A program made the translations under genes and the position numbers. Positions 24,979-33,974 of a DNA stretch of 64,000 nucleotides are shown one piece after another. Source of the stretch: Marinifilum sp. N1E240 (GTDB taxonomy: Bacteria > Bacteroidota > Bacteroidia > Bacteroidales > Marinifilaceae); the NCBI RefSeq assembly GCF_009295825.1, contig NZ_WHKF01000002.1, positions 806,001 through 870,000 of the forward strand, in the 5' to 3' direction. The first letter of the stretch is position 1. Each line of letters starts with the position of its first letter. The notes below the pieces were generated by a model. It ran no database searches. It was not told the origin of the DNA and saw only the letters and a list, made by a program, of their open reading frames with translations.

Positions 24979-26076
24979 ATGTCACAACAGACAAAAGCAA
25001 AATTGATTTTACAGGATGGTTCCGAATTTATCGGAACATCCTTTGGTCACCAGGAATCTATTGCTGGTGAAATGGTGTTTAACACTGCTATGACGGGCTA
25101 TCCGGAAAGTCTTACAGATCCATCCTACAAGGGACAAATCCTGGTAAGTACTTTCCCGCTGATCGGAAACTACGGTGTTCCGGGAACACTTCAAAAGGAT
25201 GAGCTGTTCCGCTTTTATGAATCTGAAAAGATTCAGGTCTCTGCTTTTATTGTATCGGATTATACCGAAGAGTTCAGTCACTGGAATGCGAGCCTAAGTC
25301 TTGGAGATTGGATGAAACAACACAAAATACCCGGAATTTACGGTGTTGATACACGAGCCTTAACCAAAAAACTTCGGGAACAGGGAAGTATGCTTGCCAA
25401 AATTGTTTTCGAAGATCAGGATGTTGATTTGGTAGATCCAAACCTGAATAACCTGGTAGCTCAGGTGAGCACTTCAGAGAAGAAGGTGTATGGAGAAGGA
25501 AAACACAAGGTACTTCTTTTAGATTGCGGTGTGAAGAACAACATTATTCGTTGCTTGTTAAAACGCGATACAACCGTAATTCGAGTGCCACACGATTACG
25601 ATTTCTCACAGGAAGAATACGATGGATTGTTTATATCTAACGGACCCGGAGATCCAAAGCAGAATACAACTGCGATAGCAAACCTTAAAAATGCCTTCAA
25701 TCAGGATACTCCAATCATGGGGATTTGTTTGGGAACTCAATTGATGGCTTTGGCTGCAGGTGCCGATACTTACAAGCTAAAATACGGTCACAGATCTCAC
25801 AATCAGCCTGTAGTTTTAAAGGGAACCAAGCGATGTTTCATTACCTCTCAAAACCATGGTTATGCTATTAATAATGATACTTTACCAAAGGAATGGGAAC
25901 CATTATTTATCAATGCCAACGATGATACTTGTGAAGGAATAAAGCATGTTTCGAAGCCTTTCTTTGCCTCTCAGTTTCACCCTGAAGCATCAAGTGGACC
26001 AACTGATACCGAGTTCCTTTTCGATGATTTCATTAAAATGATGGAAGAGTTCAAGTTAAAAAAGGAAAAAGTATAA
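24979..26076 (+). CDS. carA: Carbamoyl-phosphate synthase small subunit
   Basis: 365 residues. The N-terminal carA domain (DGSEFIGTSFG, TGYPESLTDPSY) is followed by a class I glutamine amidotransferase domain with the nucleophile Cys in MGICLGTQL and the His/Glu pair in QFHPEAS. It supplies ammonia to CarB. Its place after argH ties carbamoyl phosphate supply to arginine synthesis. Two small hairpins lie between carA and carB (26078-26113). Confidence 0.95.
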   Translation: MSQQTKAKLILQDGSEFIGTSFGHQESIAGEMVFNTAMTGYPESLTDPSYKGQILVSTFPLIGNYGVPGTLQKDELFRFYESEKIQVSAFIVSDYTEEFSHWNASLSLGDWMKQHKIPGIYGVDTRALTKKLREQGSMLAKIVFEDQDVDLVDPNLNNLVAQVSTSEKKVYGEGKHKVLLLDCGVKNNIIRCLLKRDTTVIRVPHDYDFSQEEYDGLFISNGPGDPKQNTTAIANLKNAFNQDTPIMGICLGTQLMALAAGADTYKLKYGHRSHNQPVVLKGTKRCFITSQNHGYAINNDTLPKEWEPLFINANDDTCEGIKHVSKPFFASQFHPEASSGPTDTEFLFDDFIKMMEEFKLKKEKV

Positions 26077-26128
26077 GGTAATTGATGAATTACCACCTGC
26101 TTTAGCCGGTGGATTAAAAGAAAAAAAA

Positions 26129-29100
26129 ATGAAGAAAGACAACATAAAGAAAGTACTCGTATTAGGCTCAGGAGCACTTAAAATTGGTGAAGCTGGTGAA
26201 TTTGACTATTCCGGATCTCAGGCATTAAAAGCCATGAAAGAAGAAGGCATTCAAACTGTATTGATCAATCCCAATATCGCCACCGTACAAACTTCCAAGG
26301 GAGTTGCCGATCAAATTTATTTTTTGCCGGTTACTCCCTTTTTTGTGGAACAAGTAATCTTAAAAGAAAAGCCAGATGGTATTCTGCTTGCATTTGGAGG
26401 ACAAACTGCTCTAAACTGCGGTATTGAACTATTCGAAAATGGAATTCTTGAAAAGTACAACCTTCAGGTTTTGGGAACTCCAATCGAGACCATTATCAAA
26501 ACCGAAGATAGAGAGATATTTGCCAACGAGCTTCGCAAGATTGATGTTAAAACGCCACAATCTTATGCCGTAGGATCTATTGATGGAGCTGTAGATGCTG
26601 CTGAGAAATTGGGTTTCCCAATCATCATACGTGCTGCCTTTACGCTTGGAGGACAAGGTTCAGGTTTCTGTTCCAATATGGAGGAGTTAAAGGCACTGGC
26701 AGAAAATGCCTTATCTTACTCTAGCCAGATTTTGGTAGAAGAATCACTAAAAGGATGGAAAGAAGTAGAGTACGAAGTGGTTCGAGATGCTTACGACAAC
26801 TGTATTACCGTTTGTAATATGGAGAATTTCGATCCACTGGGAATCCATACAGGTGAGAGTATTGTAATTGCACCATCGCAAACACTAACCAATTCGGAAT
26901 ATCATAAACTGCGTTCGTTGGCGATCAAGATCATTCGACACATGGGAGTGGTGGGAGAGTGTAACGTACAGTATGCTTTAGATCCGAACTCAGAAGATTA
27001 TCGTGTAATTGAGGTGAATGCTCGTTTGTCGCGTTCATCAGCCTTGGCATCGAAAGCAACGGGTTATCCTCTGGCATTTGTAGCTGCCAAATTAGGTTTG
27101 GGGTACGCCTTACATGAATTAAAGAATACCGTAACTCAAACTACAACGGCTTGTTTCGAACCAGCTCTTGACTATGTGGTATGTAAGATTCCACGTTGGG
27201 ATTTGAACAAGTTCGAAGGCGTTACCAAGGAGATTGGCTCAAGCATGAAATCTGTGGGAGAGGTGATGGCAATTGGTCGAAACTTCGAGGAAGCCGTTCA
27301 GAAAGGATTGCGTATGATTGGTCAAGGAATGCACGGTTTTGTGGGGAATGTACATTCTAAGTTCGAGGATGTAGATTACGAGTTAACTCACCCAACAGAT
27401 ATGCGTATTTTCTCTATCGCGCAAGCATTTGAACAAGGCTATTCTATCGATAAGATTCACGATCTGACTAAGATTGACAAGTGGTTCCTAAGCAAGCTGG
27501 AACACATTACCAAGATCAAGTGGGATCTACAGAAAAATAAGAATTTACAGCAATTACCTAAAGAATTGCTTAAGGCTGCCAAAGTATATGGTTTCTCCGA
27601 TTTTCAGATTGCTCGTTTCGTGTTAAAGCCTGAAGCTACCAATATGGAAGATGAGCTTTTACAGGTACGTAAGCTTCGTAAGGAGTACGGTATTGTTCCT
27701 GTAGTGAAGCAAATTGATACACTCGCTGCGGAGTATCCAGCGCAAACCAATTACATCTATCTTACCTATAGTGGCGATGAAAACGATATCACTTACGTGG
27801 ATGACAATCAATCGGTAATCGTTTTGGGATCGGGAGCCTATCGTATTGGTTCATCAGTAGAGTTCGACTGGTGTAGTGTAAATGCGCTAAACGCAGTAAA
27901 TAAAGAAGGATTGCGATCGGTAATGATCAACTACAATCCGGAAACGGTAAGTACCGATTACGATGTGTGTGACCGATTGTATTTCGACGAGCTTTCTTTT
28001 GAAAGAGTGTTAGATATCATCGATTTGGAATCACCACGAGGTGTAATTGTATCGGTAGGAGGACAGATTCCACAAAACTTATCCATGCGTTTGCACAAGG
28101 CAGATGTAAAGGTATTGGGAACTTCTCCTGAATCAATCGACAGAGCAGAGAATCGTCAGACTTTCTCAGCCATGCTGGATGAGTTGAAAGTAGATCAGCC
28201 TCGTTGGAATGAGCTAACCAGTAAGGAAGCCATTAACGACTTTATAGCCGAGGTTGGATTCCCTGTATTGATCCGTCCAAGTTACGTGCTTTCGGGAGCT
28301 GCTATGAATGTGGTATCCAATCCTGATGAATTGGGACATTTCCTTGACTTAGCTGCCCAGGTATCAAAGCAATACCCTGTAGTGGTAAGTGAGTTTATAC
28401 AGGAAGCTAAGGAGATTGAGTTCGATGGAGTTGCCAAGAATGGTGAAATTGTGATTGATGCCATATCGGAGCACGTTGAGTTTGCCGGAGTGCACTCGGG
28501 TGATGCCACGCTGGTATTTCCTCCTCAAAAGCTGTATTTCGAGACCATACGCCGTATTCGTAAGATAGCTGGTAAAATTGCAAAATCGCTCGACATTACC
28601 GGACCATTCAACATGCAGTTGTTGGCAAAAGACAACGACATTAAGGTAATTGAGTGTAATCTTCGTGCCAGTCGTAGTTTCCCATTCGTTTCGAAAGTAA
28701 TGGACTTTAATTTCGTGGAAACAGCTACACAGGCCATGCTCGATGTCAACATTCCTAACAATCGACCATCCATGTTCGAATTGGAGCATATTGGTGTAAA
28801 AGCCTCTCAATTCTCCTTCTCAAGACTATCAAAAGCCGATCCTGTTTTGGGTGTAGACATGTCTTCAACCGGAGAAGTGGGCTGTTTGGGCGCCGATTAC
28901 TACGATGCGATATTAAAAGCTATGATATCAGTTGGTTATCGCATACCGAAGAAAGCCGTACTAATTAGTAGTGGTCCTATTCGCTCGAAAATTGAACTTT
29001 TAAAGAGTTCAAAAATGCTAGAGGAGCGTGGCTACAAGCTTTACGGCACAAGAGGTACTGCAAAATTTCTTGAGGAGAATGGTGTGAAGATAGAAAGTGT

Positions 29101-29371
29101 AGGTTGGCCTGATGAAGATGTAGAGAAAAATGCAGTCAGTCTAATTCGTAACCGTGAGGTTGATTTTGTAGTCAACATTCCGAAAAACTTAAGCAAAACG
29201 GAACTAAATAACGACTACCAGATCAGAAGAACCGCAATTGACCTAAACGTACCATTGGTAACCAACGCACGTTTGGCATCTGCCTTTATCTATTCATTCT
29301 GTAAAAAGTCACAATCCGATTTAGCTATCGAAAGCTTCAGCGATTACGTGGAGCAAAAACAAGAGTGGTAA
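26129..29371 (+). CDS. carB: Carbamoyl-phosphate synthase large subunit
   Basis: 1080 residues, the normal length. Two homologous ATP-grasp halves each begin with a nucleotide-binding core: LGSGALKIGEAGEFDYSGSQ and LGSGAYRIGSSVEFDWCSVN. Glycine-rich GGQTALN and GGQIPQN follow. The C-terminal MGS-like domain carries the region where allosteric ligands bind in E. coli. It makes carbamoyl phosphate for citrulline and pyrimidines. A REP-like palindrome pair and a terminator follow. Confidence 0.97.
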   Translation: MKKDNIKKVLVLGSGALKIGEAGEFDYSGSQALKAMKEEGIQTVLINPNIATVQTSKGVADQIYFLPVTPFFVEQVILKEKPDGILLAFGGQTALNCGIELFENGILEKYNLQVLGTPIETIIKTEDREIFANELRKIDVKTPQSYAVGSIDGAVDAAEKLGFPIIIRAAFTLGGQGSGFCSNMEELKALAENALSYSSQILVEESLKGWKEVEYEVVRDAYDNCITVCNMENFDPLGIHTGESIVIAPSQTLTNSEYHKLRSLAIKIIRHMGVVGECNVQYALDPNSEDYRVIEVNARLSRSSALASKATGYPLAFVAAKLGLGYALHELKNTVTQTTTACFEPALDYVVCKIPRWDLNKFEGVTKEIGSSMKSVGEVMAIGRNFEEAVQKGLRMIGQGMHGFVGNVHSKFEDVDYELTHPTDMRIFSIAQAFEQGYSIDKIHDLTKIDKWFLSKLEHITKIKWDLQKNKNLQQLPKELLKAAKVYGFSDFQIARFVLKPEATNMEDELLQVRKLRKEYGIVPVVKQIDTLAAEYPAQTNYIYLTYSGDENDITYVDDNQSVIVLGSGAYRIGSSVEFDWCSVNALNAVNKEGLRSVMINYNPETVSTDYDVCDRLYFDELSFERVLDIIDLESPRGVIVSVGGQIPQNLSMRLHKADVKVLGTSPESIDRAENRQTFSAMLDELKVDQPRWNELTSKEAINDFIAEVGFPVLIRPSYVLSGAAMNVVSNPDELGHFLDLAAQVSKQYPVVVSEFIQEAKEIEFDGVAKNGEIVIDAISEHVEFAGVHSGDATLVFPPQKLYFETIRRIRKIAGKIAKSLDITGPFNMQLLAKDNDIKVIECNLRASRSFPFVSKVMDFNFVETATQAMLDVNIPNNRPSMFELEHIGVKASQFSFSRLSKADPVLGVDMSSTGEVGCLGADYYDAILKAMISVGYRIPKKAVLISSGPIRSKIELLKSSKMLEERGYKLYGTRGTAKFLEENGVKIESVGWPDEDVEKNAVSLIRNREVDFVVNIPKNLSKTELNNDYQIRRTAIDLNVPLVTNARLASAFIYSFCKKSQSDLAIESFSDYVEQKQEW

Positions 29372-29383
29372 AACATGATATTT

Positions 29384-29463
29384 GATGCTCTCACTCTAAG
29401 TGAGGGTATCAATTGTTATTTTGGTTTAAGAACTGAGAGCATCACTTTGAGTGATACCCTCAG
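29384..29463. repeat. REP-like inverted pair (BIME-like) downstream of carB
   Basis: One palindrome, with arms GATGCTCTCACT and AGTGAGGGTATC (29384-29410), is followed 22 nt later by an inverted copy with arms CTGAGAGCATCACT and AGTGATACCCTCAG (29433-29463). The same elements recur on the other side of the KAP NTPase gene. One strand folds with G-U pairs while the other has A-C mismatches, as in REP elements. Confidence 0.8.
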
Positions 29464-29490
29464 AAATAAAGAATACAAGTATATATAAAT

Positions 29491-29529
29491 AGTAAACCTG
29501 TCAGGATTTTAAATCCTGACAGGTTTTTT
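29491..29529. terminator. Bidirectional terminator between carB and the KAP NTPase gene
   Basis: AACCTGTCAGGAT and ATCCTGACAGGTT form a 13-bp perfect stem flanked by As and Ts on both sides. It can serve carB on the plus strand and the convergent KAP gene on the minus strand. Confidence 0.85.
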
Positions 29530-29540
29530 ATTTTGTAAAG

Positions 29541-32408
29541 TCACCTTACCTTGGATTTTTGCAAAAGATCAGCGACACTAATAGAATTTGTTCTTAGTTG
29601 AAATTGTGATGGTAATAATTTTCTTTCTAAAAGGAATTCATAATTATTTTCAGTTTCAATTCTTATTTTAAAACTGATATCTCTTAAGATATTAATTTGA
29701 GTAGCTTTGATAACTTCCTTATCATCATTTTCTCTTTGAATGCAATAACTTGTACCTGTTTCACTTCTATAAAATACTATAAATAAATTATTGAGAGAGG
29801 TCCGAGATGGAAAAAAAAATGTATTATTCATTAAAGATCCTGACTTACTATTACCAGTCCAAGGAATTAATTCATTATTTGTGGCTCTTACTCCACATAT
29901 TTCTTCATTATTAGTTGTTAGAATTTTAATTTGATTTAAGTCACGCGGAATACGAATTCTATACTTATAATTATCACGTTCAAATTCATAATTAAAAATA
30001 TTTAGCAGGTTAGATTCAAAAACTGGATAATATTTTTCTGAATACTCATCTAACAGATTAAATATTCCTTCCGATGAATAATCATTAATCTGTAGTAAAT
30101 TATCTCTATCCCCAAAGAAACTTAATATTGAATAATCTCCCTTTGATGATTGTTTTAATTTAGTTAATTTATTATATATTAATTTCGCATGTTGCCTTAA
30201 ACCTTCTTTTATGGAGTTATCCTCAAATATAGATTCATAGAATTGATTACGATTTGCATCGCAATATTTTTGATAGTTATTAAGGCTTATTAGAAGTGAA
30301 TCAATTTCATTTACTGCTTGAATAAAGCCTTCGTTAACAGCTTTTTTATGTAATTCTTTAAGATTTAAACTTGTATTATATGAGTAAAACATTCTCAAAA
30401 AGTCAGAAAAGCTTTTATATTCTTTCTTACTGATAAGGTACTCTTCTATCTGATTATGCTCATTTGGCTTTATGATATTATCATTAATACATTTGATTAG
30501 AGAACTCCCTTCAAAAGCCTTAGATTTCATAAAATATTTGGTGTCCCATTCTTTATTAACAAAGATATACTCATAAAGAAATAAAATCCTATCTAGTATT
30601 GAGTATGTATTTAAAGAATTGGTTGTTTCATCTTTTGAAAATTTAATAAAACCATCAATTAATTGGTTAAGGTTAATTTTATACAATTCTTTTATTATAT
30701 TCTCAAACTTATCAGATTCAAACACTAGCTTAACTTGTCTATAATCAACTTCTTGTTTTAAATCTAGCCTCTTAAAAAAATACTTATTAAAATGAGACTT
30801 ACTTTTTGTAATAGATTGATTAGAACGTGATCCTAACTTTAAAATTAAATCAATTAGTAGGTTCGTGCTTTTTCGTTTATCCTCTTGTGATAACAAAGAT
30901 TCATTATGCCAAATTTTAAAGTACATATTAGAATCTGTATAGTAAATTAGCTCTAAAAGAAAAAATTGTGGCAAATAAGTGTTTTCTCTTATTTCAGGTA
31001 ATGAGGAATTAATTTCTAATTGATTGTAAAACCTTTTAATATCACGAACATTACTAAGGATTCTATTTTCTACTATCTCCTTAAGAATACCTTCCTCTTC
31101 TTCAAGATAGTCAGGTATATATTTTTGGAATTGTAATTTGCAATAGTCAAGTACATCACTTTTAAGAGGCCCAGGCAATTCAAATTCCAGTTGAAATATT
31201 TTTTCCATAAAACTTGCTTGCTCATCTGCAGTTTCTTTATTCTCTTCAAGTATTCTACTCACATAATCATGAGAGTATCCAACCAAGTACACTACATTAG
31301 GAAAATCACCTATTAATCGTATTGTTCTAAACAATACTAGTATTTCATCCTTTTGTAGGCGATCCAAATCATCAATTACAATAACAATCTTTTGCGGCAA
31401 TCCATTAAAATGCTTTTTTAAGTCATCTAATTGAGAATCAAAGTCGGTATTTTTCTTGAAATATTGTAAGAAGTTTGTTTTCCATATTTTGGTTTCTGTA
31501 GCACAGATAAGTTCGAAATATCTTGTTAGATCATTTCTGAAAGTAATAGAGAAGTTGTTGCCTACAGCTTTTATTAAAGTATCGTAGAATTTCTTTAATA
31601 CTTTTTCTGTGCCAGTAAAATACCAAGGATTAAAGTTGATGAAAATACACTGATCTGAATATTCAATCTCATTTATTCGTTTGATCATATCAATAAATGA
31701 GGTTTTCCCAGATCCCCACTCGCCATTTATTCCTATAGCAAAAGACTTCTTTTCACCATTGTTTATAATGATGTGACTTATTTGTTGCGCATAATCAAAC
31801 CTTCCAAGTTTATCAAGTTCCTTCAATTCAGCAAGTGTTTTACAATTTTGAAAAGCTTCTGTTTCTCCAAGTGTTCTGTCATCATTCAGTTCAAAACCTA
31901 CTTCTGTACTCTTCTTTATTCTATTTAATTTACTTGCCATAGAATCCCAATGGTAATACTTAAAAGCCAAGTAAGCGCCTGCAAAATACACAAAGGCGAG
32001 TATTAAGTGAACATTCTCAAAAGTACCAGAGCTTATCCATTGATATATCGAAAAATCAATAAAGTTGAAATAATTTAATGGTACAAAAGAAAGAGTAATG
32101 AATGCCCAAATGATAAGCCAAAGGCTTTTTATCATGACAGCTACAATGAAAGTATCTCTTAGTTTCCAGGACACCTGCTTGTTATCTTTAATTTTGCCGA
32201 TAAGCTCCCAAAACAGAAGTGCAAATAAAACTGCGAGGATTAAAAATACTCCAACATCATTAAGTAGTAAAGCTTTTCGGATACTTTCATAAAGCTTAGA
32301 TAGAAGCTCGTTAAAGACAATTAAAGCAAGAAAAAACAATAGGGTAAACTGCCAAAATTTGCGAACAGATTTCATGTTCATGTGATTAGCTTGGATTTGC
32401 TTAGTCAT
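29541..32408 (-). CDS. KAP family P-loop NTPase, membrane-anchored
   Basis: 955 residues. Four hydrophobic helices at about 19-38, 51-70, 86-108 and 134-151 precede the NTPase domain, which has Walker A GEWGSGKTS (229-237) and Walker B IVIVIDDLDRL (341-351). The long C-terminal region of about 500 residues is Lys/Asn/Glu-rich and has no domain I recognise. KAP NTPases are sporadically distributed and often associated with mobile or defence loci. This one is flanked by REP-like repeats and sits next to a transposase of the IS200 type. Its codon use is more AT-rich than the neighbouring arg and car genes, which fits transfer. Confidence 0.85.
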   Translation of the reverse strand: MTKQIQANHMNMKSVRKFWQFTLLFFLALIVFNELLSKLYESIRKALLLNDVGVFLILAVLFALLFWELIGKIKDNKQVSWKLRDTFIVAVMIKSLWLIIWAFITLSFVPLNYFNFIDFSIYQWISSGTFENVHLILAFVYFAGAYLAFKYYHWDSMASKLNRIKKSTEVGFELNDDRTLGETEAFQNCKTLAELKELDKLGRFDYAQQISHIIINNGEKKSFAIGINGEWGSGKTSFIDMIKRINEIEYSDQCIFINFNPWYFTGTEKVLKKFYDTLIKAVGNNFSITFRNDLTRYFELICATETKIWKTNFLQYFKKNTDFDSQLDDLKKHFNGLPQKIVIVIDDLDRLQKDEILVLFRTIRLIGDFPNVVYLVGYSHDYVSRILEENKETADEQASFMEKIFQLEFELPGPLKSDVLDYCKLQFQKYIPDYLEEEEGILKEIVENRILSNVRDIKRFYNQLEINSSLPEIRENTYLPQFFLLELIYYTDSNMYFKIWHNESLLSQEDKRKSTNLLIDLILKLGSRSNQSITKSKSHFNKYFFKRLDLKQEVDYRQVKLVFESDKFENIIKELYKINLNQLIDGFIKFSKDETTNSLNTYSILDRILFLYEYIFVNKEWDTKYFMKSKAFEGSSLIKCINDNIIKPNEHNQIEEYLISKKEYKSFSDFLRMFYSYNTSLNLKELHKKAVNEGFIQAVNEIDSLLISLNNYQKYCDANRNQFYESIFEDNSIKEGLRQHAKLIYNKLTKLKQSSKGDYSILSFFGDRDNLLQINDYSSEGIFNLLDEYSEKYYPVFESNLLNIFNYEFERDNYKYRIRIPRDLNQIKILTTNNEEICGVRATNNELIPWTGNSKSGSLMNNTFFFPSRTSLNNLFIVFYRSETGTSYCIQRENDDKEVIKATQINILRDISFKIRIETENNYEFLLERKLLPSQFQLRTNSISVADLLQKSKVR

Positions 32409-32499
32409 TTATATGGGTTTTTATGATCATATAAACTTACTAAAAATAATAAACAGATAGTAAAATGAGTTATCAACAATAATATTTGGGGCTACTTTA

Positions 32500-32530
32500 C
32501 TGAGAGCATCACTTAGAGTGATACTCTCAG
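32500..32530. repeat. REP-like palindrome
   Basis: CTGAGAGCATCACT and AGTGATACTCTCAG flank a TAG loop. It is the first member of the cluster upstream of the KAP gene and the inverted partner of the next palindrome at 32543-32569. Confidence 0.75.
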
Positions 32531-32539
32531 AAGAGTACA

Positions 32540-32909
32540 TTTGATGCTCTCACTCGAAGTGAGGGTATCAATAAACAATATTTATTTAATGGAAGTAAGT
32601 CTGGTAGGAGTAATCTTATCAGACATCTTTTCTATTGTAATTACTGAGAGCATTTGATGCTTTCACTCGAAGTGAGGGTATCAATAAACAATATTTATTT
32701 AATGGAAGTAAGTCTGGTAGGAGTAATCTTATCAGACATCTTTTCTATTGTAATTACTGAGAGCATTTGATGCTTTCACTCGAAGTGAGGGTATCAATAA
32801 ACAATATTTATTTAATGGAAATAAGCCTGGTAGGAGTAGTCTTATCAGACATATTTTCTATTGTAATTACTGAGAGCATCACTTTGAGTGATACCCTCAG
32901 AAGAGTGCA
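32540..32909. repeat. Tandem array: three copies of a 113-bp unit containing palindromes
   Basis: Units start at 32540, 32653 and 32766, a period of exactly 113 nt. Each holds one REP-like palindrome (arms GATGCTYTCACT / AGTGAGGGTATC), an AT-rich spacer, and a second hairpin with arms GTCTGGTA and TATCAGAC. Units 1 and 2 are nearly identical; unit 3 has several base changes and 31 extra nt (up to 32909) containing the inverted REP partner. The simplest reading is that units 1 and 2 have lost that 31-nt piece and then been duplicated. Confidence 0.85.
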
Positions 32910-33030
32910 TTTGATGCTCTCACTCAAAGTGAGGGTATCAATTATTAATTGCATTACTGAATGCATCACTTGAAATGATATCCACAGAACATTAGATTTC
33001 GATACTCGTATTCCGAATGAGGTTATCAAT
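32910..33030. repeat. Further REP-like copies, partly degenerate
   Basis: An intact palindrome (GATGCTCTCACTCAAAGTGAGGGTATC, arms at both ends) occupies 32913-32939. A decayed pair follows at about 32956-33030, where ATGCATCACTTGAAATGATA and CGATACTCGTATTCCGAATG retain only part of the pattern. Confidence 0.65.
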
Positions 33031-33032
33031 CC

Positions 33033-33605
33033 TTAATTACTGTACAAATCTTCTTCCTTTGCTATATCATAATCGATTAAAGTTCCATTTCTCTCACAGT
33101 AATAGTCACGATATGAGGAATATTCCCAATCTTCAGGAGAATTAACTAAACCATCAAAGACAGGATTCATGTGAATGTAATTGAAACAAACTGAGGGATA
33201 GTTATACTTATCCATTCCAACGTTTATATTCGCACCAAACTCAGTTTCCCAGTACGAAAGTGACAATCCTTCAATTCTATTTAAACACTTTGCTTTAGTA
33301 TGATTTTGAAATAACGAGCCTTTAAACATTCGTTCCTTCTGTAATGCTCGTGTATAGCTACTAAGCATTTTACCAATTGAAAAATTCAAATCATTATTCA
33401 TTCCTACTGGCTTAATAGAATTTACTCTAATTAACAAATGAAAATGTGTTGGCATAAGACACCATGCAAGAATACTACAATATGGTTTTAAATGCTTATG
33501 CAATTTTTCAAGGAAGAATAGATAATTCTCACGAGAATAGAAAATGATTCTTCCATTATTACTTCGATTGTAAACATGAAACAGGTAAGCTTCTTCAAAA
33601 TTCAT
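33033..33605 (-). CDS. REP-associated tyrosine transposase (RAYT, IS200-like Y1 family)
   Basis: 190 residues from the ATG at 33605. An earlier in-frame start at 33686 adds 27 unlikely residues. The Y1 transposase hallmarks are present: the HUH motif in MPTHFHLLI and a candidate catalytic Tyr in MLSSYTRALQ, followed by GSLFQNHTKAK, where related proteins have a similar G-x-x-W/F-Q-x-x-x-K pattern. It opens with FHVYNRSNNG, also typical. RAYTs nick single-stranded DNA at REP hairpins. The REP-like palindromes on both sides of this gene are its probable substrates. Confidence 0.88.
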   Translation of the reverse strand: MNFEEAYLFHVYNRSNNGRIIFYSRENYLFFLEKLHKHLKPYCSILAWCLMPTHFHLLIRVNSIKPVGMNNDLNFSIGKMLSSYTRALQKERMFKGSLFQNHTKAKCLNRIEGLSLSYWETEFGANINVGMDKYNYPSVCFNYIHMNPVFDGLVNSPEDWEYSSYRDYYCERNGTLIDYDIAKEEDLYSN

Positions 33606-33689
33606 TTGTACAAAGTTTTCGCATAATGTACTTGCTGTATTTAAAGATAATAAAAATGAATCTATGAATTGTACAATAGATACCAATTA

Positions 33690-33759
33690 CCGAGAGCATC
33701 ATTTAGGATAATATCCTCAACATTAACTTTTTGGTGCTTTCACTCATAGTGAGGCTATC
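33690..33759. repeat. Degenerate REP-like pair upstream of the transposase gene
   Basis: CGAGAGCATCATTTAGGATAATATCCTC (two arms, 33691-33718) and GGTGCTTTCACTCATAGTGAGGCTATC (33733-33759) are diverged copies of the inverted pair. Together with the array at 32500-33030 they bracket the transposase gene. The stretch 33780-33945 is locally richer in G and C, with no gene seen. Confidence 0.6.
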
Positions 33760-33946
33760 AATTATCTATTATTAAAAGAATCACTTAAACTGATAAAAAA
33801 AGCCTCCCTAATAGCCAAACCTTTTCCTCGCTAGTAGGAAAACTAAAATTACGTACTTGGGAAAGCTTCGGGAGCGAGTGAGGGAAGGAGTGGGGAGTAC
33901 ACTAGAAAAAGGTTGGGGAGCAGTAAAGGAAAATTTGGAGCAAAAT

Positions 33947-33971
33947 AAAAGCCGGAACATCCGGCTTTAGT
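33947..33971 (-). terminator. Terminator of the DUF4469 gene
   Basis: AAAGCCGGA and TCCGGCTTT pair around ACA. On the minus strand the hairpin is followed by TTTTATTTTG. Confidence 0.7.
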
Positions 33972-33974
33972 AAT

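Noticed and set aside
28364-28810. A 148-codon minus-strand ORF inside carB
   Set aside because: It lies opposite strongly conserved carB sequence and its translation resembles no protein. It is a shadow of carB codon use.
32540-32940. CRISPR-like look of regularly spaced repeats
   Set aside because: The repeated unit is the whole 113 bp, including the parts that would be spacers, and only three copies exist. There are no unique spacers and no cas genes, so this is a tandem repeat.
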